Shown here piece by piece: positions 1 through 4,762 of a stretch of 9,131 bases of DNA (its first letter is position 1; every line of letters begins with the position of its first letter). Below the pieces are notes generated by a model. It had not been told where the DNA came from, searched no databases, and was given only the letters and a program-made list of their open reading frames with translations. The stretch is from Gemmatimonadota bacterium (GTDB lineage Bacteria > Gemmatimonadota > Gemmatimonadetes > Gemmatimonadales > GWC2-71-9), in assembly GCA_003220855.1 (NCBI GenBank), contig QHTP01000236.1, forward strand, positions 1-9,131. Direction: 5' to 3'. Both the position numbers and the translations under genes were made by a program.

Positions 1-720
1 GAACAGCGCGTTGAAGGTGTGGAAGAACTCTTCCTGCGTCATTTCCTTGCCCTCGAGGAAATGCACGTCGTCGACGAGGAAGAGGTCCACATCGTTGCGG
101 TAGCGACGCCGGAACTCGGACATCGTGCGCGCGTGAATCGACTCGATGACCTCGTTGATGAACTGCTCGGCCCCGAAGTAGTGGACCCGCGTCTCGGGGT
201 ACTTCGTCAGTACGGCGTGGGCGACGGCCTGCATCAGATGCGTCTTGCCGAGGCCGGTCGCGCCGTAGATGAAGAGCGGGTTGTAGGTCTTGCCCGGCGC
301 TTCCGCGACGGCATGCGCGGCGGCCGCCGCCAGCTCGTTCGACTTGCCGATGACGAAGGTCTGGAACGTGTACCGCTCGTTGAGCGGCGTCGTGGGGACG
401 CCGGTCTTGTCGAGCGCGACCGCCTCGCGTGGCGCCACGAAAAAATCCATCTGGGGGCGCTGCTGACGATCCTCCTGCACGCGGAACACCACGGCCGTCG
501 GACGACCGAACACGCGCTCCGCGGCGCGCGCCAGCACGCCGGCGTGCTTCGACTCGTTCCACTCCACCGCGAATTGATCGGGGGCCCCGACGATCAACCG
601 ACCGTCGTCCAGCGCGATCGGCTCTGCCGGCTCGAGCCACGTTCGCACGGTGGCGTCAGGGAGTTCCCGCCGTGCTTCGTCGAGGAGGCGTTTCCAGGCT
701 TCTTTAGTAGACTGCTCCAT
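1..720 (-). CDS. dnaA: Chromosomal replication initiator protein DnaA, N-terminal 240 residues (partial)
   Basis: DnaA is the AAA+ ATPase that binds DnaA boxes and opens the origin in the cytoplasm. The ATG is at 718-720 on the minus strand, and the frame stays open to base 1, so the C-terminal part of the AAA+ domain and the DNA-binding domain IV lie outside. Residues 1 to about 85 look like domain I (EAWKRLLDEARREL, then TVRTWLEP). Domain II is a short linker before LNERYTFQTFVIGKSNELA, the usual entry to the AAA+ domain. Walker A is GATGLGKT at residues 153-160, and Walker B is DLFLVDD ending at residues 217-218. GKEMTQEEFFHTFNALF closes the visible part and is highly typical of DnaA. No in-frame start lies just upstream, and I see no clear Shine-Dalgarno before the ATG. 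The gene diverges from rpmH, a common arrangement. Identification is secure; only the missing C-terminus is unknown. Confidence 0.97.
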   Translation of the reverse strand, partial: MEQSTKEAWKRLLDEARRELPDATVRTWLEPAEPIALDDGRLIVGAPDQFAVEWNESKHAGVLARAAERVFGRPTAVVFRVQEDRQQRPQMDFFVAPREAVALDKTGVPTTPLNERYTFQTFVIGKSNELAAAAAHAVAEAPGKTYNPLFIYGATGLGKTHLMQAVAHAVLTKYPETRVHYFGAEQFINEVIESIHARTMSEFRRRYRNDVDLFLVDDVHFLEGKEMTQEEFFHTFNALF

Positions 721-762
721 CCGCGATTGACGAAAGGTGGGACGTCCTGCAAGGGCGGCCCG

Positions 763-791
763 AAAGTACGGGTCGTATGTGGAAAAGTCAA
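763..791 (-). promoter_or_regulatory. Predicted sigma-70 type dnaA promoter
   Basis: Read on the minus strand there is a -35 box TTGACT (786-791), a 17 bp spacer, and a -10 box TACTTT (763-768). The expected transcription start is near 756, giving a leader of roughly 36 nt before the dnaA ATG. The -35 box matches consensus at 5 of 6 positions; the -10 box matches at 3 of 6 but has the key first TA and last T. The ideal spacing and the DnaA box lying in its spacer support the call. It is a prediction from sequence only. Confidence 0.6.
778..786 (-). promoter_or_regulatory. DnaA box within the dnaA promoter
   Basis: The minus strand reads TTTTCCACA, one mismatch from the consensus TTATCCACA and fitting the relaxed form TTWTNCACA. 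It begins at the last base of the dnaA -35 box and fills the upstream half of the spacer. Bound DnaA would therefore compete with RNA polymerase, the classic arrangement for dnaA autorepression. It is the only DnaA box I find between dnaA and rpmH, so it is more likely an operator than part of an origin. Confidence 0.6.
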
Positions 792-793
792 CC

Positions 794-823
794 TTGACCG
801 CCGCGCTCGCGACAGTGTACCTT
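794..823 (+). promoter_or_regulatory. Predicted sigma-70 type rpmH operon promoter
   Basis: The -35 box is TTGACC (794-799, 5 of 6 consensus positions), followed by an 18 bp spacer and a weak -10 box TACCTT (818-823, 3 of 6). Transcription would start near 830, leaving a very short leader before the start codons at 842 and 846. The -35 box lies 2 bp from that of the divergent dnaA promoter. The poor -10 box limits confidence. Confidence 0.45.
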
Positions 824-828
824 CCCCG

Positions 829-840
829 CCTCTCGAGAGG
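829..840 (+). promoter_or_regulatory. 12 bp perfect palindrome carrying the rpmH ribosome binding site
   Basis: CCTCTCGAGAGG is a perfect inverted repeat directly before the rpmH and rnpA start codons. Its right half, GAGAGG (835-840), is the Shine-Dalgarno sequence: it lies 5 nt from the rpmH ATG at 846 but only 1 nt from the rnpA-frame ATG at 842. As RNA the ends could pair as a 4 bp stem over a UCGA loop and hide the binding site; as DNA it could be an operator at the transcription start. The ribosome-binding role is well supported; regulation by the palindrome is a guess. Confidence 0.5.
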
Positions 841-841
841 A

Positions 842-1345
842 ATGTATGGGTCCGACGTATCGCCCGCGCAATCGGCGGCGCATCAACAAGCATGGATTCC
901 GCGCGCGGATGAAAGACGTGTGGGGCCGCGCGGTCCTGTCCCGCCGGCGGAAGAAGGGGCGCAAGCGCCTCACGGTCCGCCTGCCCTCCAAGCACCGGAG
1001 TCGCTAACGAGAGAACGGTATCCGCGTCGCGTGCGTCTGGCGCGCGGCTCGGAGCTCACTGCCTGCTGGGAAGAGGGTCGCCGCTTGCGCACCTCGCATC
1101 TCGACCTGGCGTGGCGTCCCAATCCGATGGGCCACCCGCGCTTGGGCATCGTCGTTCCCCGCTTTCAGTTCACCGCGGTGGCCCGCAACCGCCTGCGCCG
1201 TCGCGTGAAAGAAATTCTGAGACGCGATGCGCTGCCGACCCTGCCCGCCGTCGATCTCGTGGTGCGCGCGAAGCGCGCCGCGTACGCGGCCTCCTTTGCG
1301 ACGCTGCGCGCCGAGTTGGCGGACCTGGTGAGCCGGCTCATATGA
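842..1345 (+). CDS. rnpA: Ribonuclease P protein component, probably N-terminally extended and containing rpmH
   Basis: RnpA is the protein subunit of RNase P, which with the catalytic RNA trims the 5' leader from tRNA precursors. In the 167-residue reading the family core starts at YPRRVRL (60-66), matching the conserved FPRxxRL at the start of the family domain. Then come HPRLGIVVPR and the RNA-binding RNR motif RNRLRRRVKE (115-124), ending in the VDLVVRAK strand typical of the family. The start is the open question. No ATG, GTG or TTG lies in frame between the rpmH stop and YPRR. The ATG at 842, 4 nt before the rpmH ATG, and a GTG at 920 inside rpmH would include the motif. A GTG at 1031 would give 104 residues but drop YPRR and has no well-placed ribosome binding site. 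The 58-residue extension is rich in Pro, Ala and Arg with no domain. The end overlaps yidD by 4 bp (ATGA). Family identity is near certain; the 842 start is about 55 percent likely. Confidence 0.9.
   Translation: MYGSDVSPAQSAAHQQAWIPRADERRVGPRGPVPPAEEGAQAPHGPPALQAPESLTRERYPRRVRLARGSELTACWEEGRRLRTSHLDLAWRPNPMGHPRLGIVVPRFQFTAVARNRLRRRVKEILRRDALPTLPAVDLVVRAKRAAYAASFATLRAELADLVSRLI
846..1007 (+). CDS. rpmH: 50S ribosomal protein bL34
   Basis: bL34 is a small basic protein of the large ribosomal subunit. The 53-residue product begins MGPTYRPRNRRRINKHGFRA and continues with RM, GRAVLSRRRKKGRKRLTV, matching the family pattern (TYQPs..KR.R.HGFRARM...GR.VL.RRR.KGR.RLTV) from end to end. A tail, RLPSKHRSR, follows the usual family end, so it is slightly longer than the common 44-47 residues. 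Shine-Dalgarno GAGAGG (835-840) is well placed 5 nt before the ATG. It is the first gene of the rpmH-rnpA-yidD-yidC-mnmE group and diverges from dnaA. In the preferred reading of rnpA the whole of rpmH lies inside that gene in another frame. Confidence 0.95.
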   Translation: MGPTYRPRNRRRINKHGFRARMKDVWGRAVLSRRRKKGRKRLTVRLPSKHRSR

Positions 1346-1569
1346 GCGTGGGTCGCTGGCCGCGACGCGCACTTCTGGCGTTGATTCGCGCGTATCAGCT
1401 GACGCTGTCGCATTGGGTAGTCACGCAGTGCCGCTTCGAGCCGTCGTGCTCGCGCTACACGTACGAAGCGGTGGAGCGCCATGGCGTGGTCCGGGGAGCG
1501 TGGCTCGGTGTGCGGCGGATCCTGCGGTGCCACCCGCTGCACCCCGGTGGGTACGATCCGGTGCCATGA
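1342..1569 (+). CDS. yidD: Membrane protein insertion efficiency factor YidD
   Basis: YidD is a small membrane-associated protein that helps insertion of inner membrane proteins through YidC. The 75-residue product has an amphipathic N-terminus (RRALLALIRAYQLTLS), the family signature CRFEPSCSRYTYEAVERHG at residues 30-48, and the end segment RILRCHPLHPGGYDPVP. Cysteines 30, 36 and 63 are at the family positions, and the length is normal. The ATG overlaps the rnpA stop (ATGA), so translation is probably coupled. yidC follows after 39 nt that contain a short tandem repeat. Identification is secure. Confidence 0.96.
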   Translation: MSVGRWPRRALLALIRAYQLTLSHWVVTQCRFEPSCSRYTYEAVERHGVVRGAWLGVRRILRCHPLHPGGYDPVP

Positions 1570-1572
1570 AAG

Positions 1573-1604
1573 ACCAGACGCCCAGACGCCGAGACGCCTA
1601 GAGG
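1573..1604 (+). repeat. Four degenerate 8 bp tandem repeats between yidD and yidC
   Basis: Four successive units read ACCAGACG, CCCAGACG, CCGAGACG and CCTAGAGG. They fill nearly all of the 39 nt spacer between yidD and yidC. The last, most diverged unit contains AGAGG (1600-1604), the ribosome binding site of yidC 4 nt before its GTG start. The unit pattern is read directly from the sequence; whether it is a genome-wide repeat family cannot be seen here. Confidence 0.6.
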
Positions 1605-1608
1605 CCAC

Positions 1609-3285
1609 GTGGAACGACGCATCATTCTGGCCATCTTGCTGATGCTCATCGTGGCAGTGTTGCCGAGCATCCTGTTTCCGCCGAAAAAGACGGTCGGGCG
1701 GACGGGTGGACCGGCGGTCGGTGACACCGGCACCGCGGCGAAGCAAGCCGAGGCTCGCACGGCACCCGAACCCCAGGCCGCCCGCCCGCCGGTCCTGCCG
1801 CCCGCCGGGGCTCCCGCTGAGACCGTGTGGGTCACCTCGCCCACGTATCGGCTCGGGTTCAGCACACGGGGCGCGTCGCTGGTGAGCGCGGAGCTCTTGG
1901 AGTACCGCTCGTTCGCCGCCCCCGACTCGGGGCGTCCCGTGCAACTCGTCCCGGTCGGCCGCCCCTGGCTGCGCTACGCCCTCACCGCGGGGGGCGACAC
2001 CGCGACGCTCGCCGACTGGATATTCACGCCGGGCGCCACCCGCGTCCGTGTCGGGGAGGGCCGTGACACCGCGCTGCTGAGCTTCACGGCCGAGCGGGGT
2101 GGTGCCAGGATCGCGCTCGAGTACCGCTTCTACGCCGCGGAGTATCGATTCGCGGCGCAGGGCCGCCTCGCCGGCTTCGGCTCGGGCGGCGCGACCCTGC
2201 TAGTGGGAATGGGGGACGGGCTCCGCTCAGTCGAGGCGGATTCGATGGACGACTTCCGTCACTACGCGGTCGTCACCAAGGCGGCGAAGACGCAGAGCAC
2301 GGACTTCGGGGCCCTCAAGCCCGGCGAGCGCAGGATTCTGGACGGGCCGTTCGAGTGGGCCGGCGTCAAGTCCAAGTACTTCTTCCTGGCAGGGCTCGCC
2401 TTCGAGGAGAACCAGCCGCACTTCGGCGCCGCCATCGTGGAGGGTGGGCCGCGCAGCGTCACGGCCTCGTCGCTGTTCGGTCGCTCGGCCGTGGCGACGC
2501 GGGCGGCGGTGACGCTCACCCTGCCCGTGCCGGCCGGGGATTTCCGGTACCAGTTGTATGTCGGCCCGCTCGAGTATCGCCGCCTGGCCCAGCTCGCGCA
2601 CGACCTAGACGACGCCAATCCGTACGGCGGGTTCCTGCGGCCGATCATCCAACCGGTGTCGGCGCTGGTGGTGAACATCCTGATCTGGATGCACGACCGG
2701 CTCAAGCTCGCGTACGGCTGGGTGCTCATCATTTTTGGCGTCCTGGTGCGCGGCCTGTTGTGGCCCCTGAACCAGAAGGCGATGGAATCGAGCATCCGGA
2801 TGCAGGGGGTCGCGCCGCTCCTGAAGCAGGTCCAGGATCGCTACAAGAACGAGCCCGAGCGGCTGCAGCGCGAAATGATGAAGCTCTACAAGGAGCACAA
2901 CGTCAGTCCGTTCGGCGGCTGCCTGCCGATGCTCCTGCCGATGCCGGTGCTGTTCGCGCTGTTCTTCGTGTTCGCGAACACGATCGAGTTCCGGGGTGTC
3001 CCCTTCCTGTGGCTCCCCGACCTGGCGCGTGCCGACCCATACTACATCATCCCGATCGTCATGGGGCTGTCGATGTTCGTGCTGTCCAAGGTCGGCCAGA
3101 TCGGCGTACCGCCGAATCCCCAGGCGAAGACCATGCTGTACTTCATGCCGGCGTTCATGACGCTGCTGTTTCTCCGTTTCGCCTCGGGGCTGAACCTGTA
3201 TTACGCCGTGAGCAACATCTTCAGCATCCCGCAGCAGTACATGATCGCGCGGCGTCGGCTGCGGGAGCAGGGCCGAAAGACGTAA
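1609..3285 (+). CDS. yidC: Membrane protein insertase YidC/Oxa1
   Basis: YidC inserts and folds inner membrane proteins, alone or with the Sec translocon. The 558-residue product has the long Gram-negative layout. An N-terminal membrane segment spans residues 5-23, followed by a Pro/Ala-rich linker (about 30-72) and a large periplasmic domain of beta type (about 73-325). The conserved core begins near 336 (NPYGGFLRPIIQPVSALVV). In the core, LVRGLLWPLNQKAM (379-392) carries R381, equivalent to the groove arginine of E. coli YidC. The cytoplasmic hairpin KQVQDRYKNEPERLQREMMK follows, then SPFGGCLPMLLPMPVLFALF (433-452), and the end segment GLNLYYAVSNIFSIPQQYMI. The start is GTG with AGAGG 4 nt upstream; no nearby alternative keeps the first membrane segment. 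It follows yidD, its functional partner. The gene khpB/jag, often found next, is absent. Identification is secure. Confidence 0.97.
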   Translation: MERRIILAILLMLIVAVLPSILFPPKKTVGRTGGPAVGDTGTAAKQAEARTAPEPQAARPPVLPPAGAPAETVWVTSPTYRLGFSTRGASLVSAELLEYRSFAAPDSGRPVQLVPVGRPWLRYALTAGGDTATLADWIFTPGATRVRVGEGRDTALLSFTAERGGARIALEYRFYAAEYRFAAQGRLAGFGSGGATLLVGMGDGLRSVEADSMDDFRHYAVVTKAAKTQSTDFGALKPGERRILDGPFEWAGVKSKYFFLAGLAFEENQPHFGAAIVEGGPRSVTASSLFGRSAVATRAAVTLTLPVPAGDFRYQLYVGPLEYRRLAQLAHDLDDANPYGGFLRPIIQPVSALVVNILIWMHDRLKLAYGWVLIIFGVLVRGLLWPLNQKAMESSIRMQGVAPLLKQVQDRYKNEPERLQREMMKLYKEHNVSPFGGCLPMLLPMPVLFALFFVFANTIEFRGVPFLWLPDLARADPYYIIPIVMGLSMFVLSKVGQIGVPPNPQAKTMLYFMPAFMTLLFLRFASGLNLYYAVSNIFSIPQQYMIARRRLREQGRKT

Positions 3286-3293
3286 GCGAGAAA

Positions 3294-3316
3294 GGGGAAA
3301 CGGGAAGGGGGAAGAG
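3294..3316 (+). repeat. Purine-rich short repeat, copy 1 (before mnmE)
   Basis: A 23 bp all-purine-but-one segment in the 34 nt spacer between yidC and mnmE contains GGGAAACGGGAA (3295-3306). It matches 4238-4260, inside mnmE, at 20 of 23 positions in the same orientation. Its right end, GGGGGAAGAG, probably doubles as the mnmE ribosome binding site. Confidence 0.5.
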
Positions 3317-3319
3317 CCG

Positions 3320-4672
3320 GTGCTGTCCGATCCCATCGTCGCGCTCGCCACGCCTCCCGGCCGTTCCGCCCTGGCCCTTATCCGGCTCTCGGGGAAGGGC
3401 GCGTTCGACGTCGCGGCGCGCGCGCTCCAGCCCTTCCGGCCCGACCCGCCCCGTGCCGTCCGCCGCGTCCGCGTGGTGCATCCCACCACGGGAGAGGCCG
3501 TGGACGATGCGCTCGTCGCCTGTTTTCCCGCGCCCCGCTCCTACACCGGAGACGATCTCGTCGAGCTGTCGACGCACGGCGGCCTGCTGGTACCGGCGGC
3601 CGTCGTCGCGGCACTGCTCGCCGCCGGGGCCCGGCCCGCGGCGCCCGGGGAGTTCAGCCGCCGCGCCGTGTTGAACGGCAAGCTCGATCTGCTGCAGGCG
3701 GAGGCGACGGCCGACCTGATCGACGCCGGCTCGCCCGCGCAGGCACGGCGCGCGCTGCAGCAACTCGACCGCGGGTTGTCCCGGCGGCTCGAGCAGCTAC
3801 GCTCCGAGCTAATCGAGCTCGAGGCCCTGATCGCGTACGAGATCGATTTTCCCGAAGAGGACGAGGGTCCCGTGGCGCCCGAGCAAGTCGAGCGCGCGTG
3901 GGGCGCGGCGCGGCAGCGGATCGCGCACCTCATCGCCACGGCTCCCGAGGGGGAGCGGCTGCGCGAAGGCGCGCTGCTCGTCATCGCCGGGCGTCCCAAC
4001 GCCGGCAAGTCATCCCTGTTCAACGCGCTGCTCGGTCGGGAGCGCGCCATCGTGACCGAGGTTCCGGGTACGACCCGGGACGCGATCGAGGCGCACGGGG
4101 TCCTCGAAGGCTTTCCGTTCCGGCTCGTCGATACGGCCGGATTGCGGGAGAGCGACGATCGCGTCGAGCGCCTCGGCATCGAGGTGAGCCGCAAGTATCT
4201 CGCCGCCGCCGATCTGGTGCTGTTCTGCGAAGACCATCGGGAAACGGGAACGGGGAAGCGGGAAAGGGATGCGCGTGATGAGTTCCTCGCGCAGGTGAGT
4301 GCCCCCGTGGTGTTCGTGCGTACCAAATCCGACTTGGACACGCCGTCCGACGGGCCCTTCGTCGCGGTGTCAGTGGTGACGGGGGAGGGCCTCGCCGAGC
4401 TGAAGCGCGGTCTCGCCGAAGCCGCGTTTGGGCGCCTGCTCGCGCTGGGCGACGTGGAGCCGGTCGTCACGCGGGCGCGCCACCGCGAGGCGCTGGAGCG
4501 AGCGCTCGCGGAGATCGAGGGGTTTCAGACTGCGCGGAAGGGCGGTGTGGACGCCGCGGCGGCCGCGACGCATCTGCGGGCCGCGGTCGGTGCGCTGGAT
4601 GACTTGATCGGTGTGGTGACGCCCGACGACGTGCTCGATCGTGTGTTCGCGAGCTTTTGCGTGGGCAAATGA
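3320..4672 (+). CDS. mnmE: tRNA uridine-5-carboxymethylaminomethyl(34) synthesis GTPase MnmE
   Basis: MnmE, with MnmG, modifies the wobble uridine of certain tRNAs using GTP, a folate cofactor and FAD. The 450-residue product has the full family layout. The N-terminal tetrahydrofolate-binding domain opens with IVALATPPGRSALALIRLSG and contains SYTGDDLVELSTHGG (74-88). A helical domain carries the EIDFPEED segment. An inserted G domain follows with GRPNAGKS (224-231), TTRD (251-254), DTAG (271-274) and TKSD (335-338), the last in place of the usual NKxD. The C-terminus is CVGK (447-450) against the typical CIGK, the zinc- and redox-linked end of the family. The GTG start with a purine-rich binding site upstream gives the correct family N-terminus. 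A purine-rich repeat falls in the loop between DTAG and TKSD. mnmG does not follow. Identification is secure. Confidence 0.96.
   Translation: MLSDPIVALATPPGRSALALIRLSGKGAFDVAARALQPFRPDPPRAVRRVRVVHPTTGEAVDDALVACFPAPRSYTGDDLVELSTHGGLLVPAAVVAALLAAGARPAAPGEFSRRAVLNGKLDLLQAEATADLIDAGSPAQARRALQQLDRGLSRRLEQLRSELIELEALIAYEIDFPEEDEGPVAPEQVERAWGAARQRIAHLIATAPEGERLREGALLVIAGRPNAGKSSLFNALLGRERAIVTEVPGTTRDAIEAHGVLEGFPFRLVDTAGLRESDDRVERLGIEVSRKYLAAADLVLFCEDHRETGTGKRERDARDEFLAQVSAPVVFVRTKSDLDTPSDGPFVAVSVVTGEGLAELKRGLAEAAFGRLLALGDVEPVVTRARHREALERALAEIEGFQTARKGGVDAAAAATHLRAAVGALDDLIGVVTPDDVLDRVFASFCVGK
4238..4260 (+). repeat. Purine-rich short repeat, copy 2 (inside mnmE)
   Basis: This 23 bp segment matches 3294-3316 at 20 of 23 positions, sharing the 12 bp core GGGAAACGGGAA (4239-4250), and similar sequence (CGGGAAAGGGA) runs on to about 4269. 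It encodes RETGTGKRE (residues 307-315) in the loop of the MnmE G domain before the TKSD motif. The frame is kept and the loop is not obviously longer than usual. Confidence 0.45.
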
Positions 4673-4762
4673 CCAGCGGGGCCGGACGCCGTCCCGACAT
4701 GCCGGCTTGCTGACCCACCTGATCGGGACCATGTTTCCCGTCCCCCTCTCCGCGAGGCAGTC

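Noticed and set aside
721..845. Replication origin between dnaA and rpmH
   Set aside because: Only one DnaA box and no AT-rich unwinding stretch fit in the short gap. An origin on the other side of dnaA, outside the window, remains possible.
19..912. Long plus-strand open frame (297 codons) opposite dnaA
   Set aside because: It is the antisense shadow of dnaA in GC-rich DNA; the minus strand encodes unmistakable DnaA motifs.
2355..3674. 439-codon plus-strand frame across the yidC/mnmE junction
   Set aside because: Out-of-frame shadow of yidC and mnmE, with no recognisable domain and an Arg/Ala/Pro-rich composition typical of shadows.
4674..4712. Terminator hairpin after mnmE (CAGC...CCGG paired with CCGG...GCTG)
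   Set aside because: The stem is interrupted, the loop is long and no run of T follows.
4707..4735. Promoter for the S8 protease gene (TTGCTG, 17 bp, CATGTT)
   Set aside because: The spacing is right, but each box matches the consensus at only 3 of 6 positions, which is common by chance.
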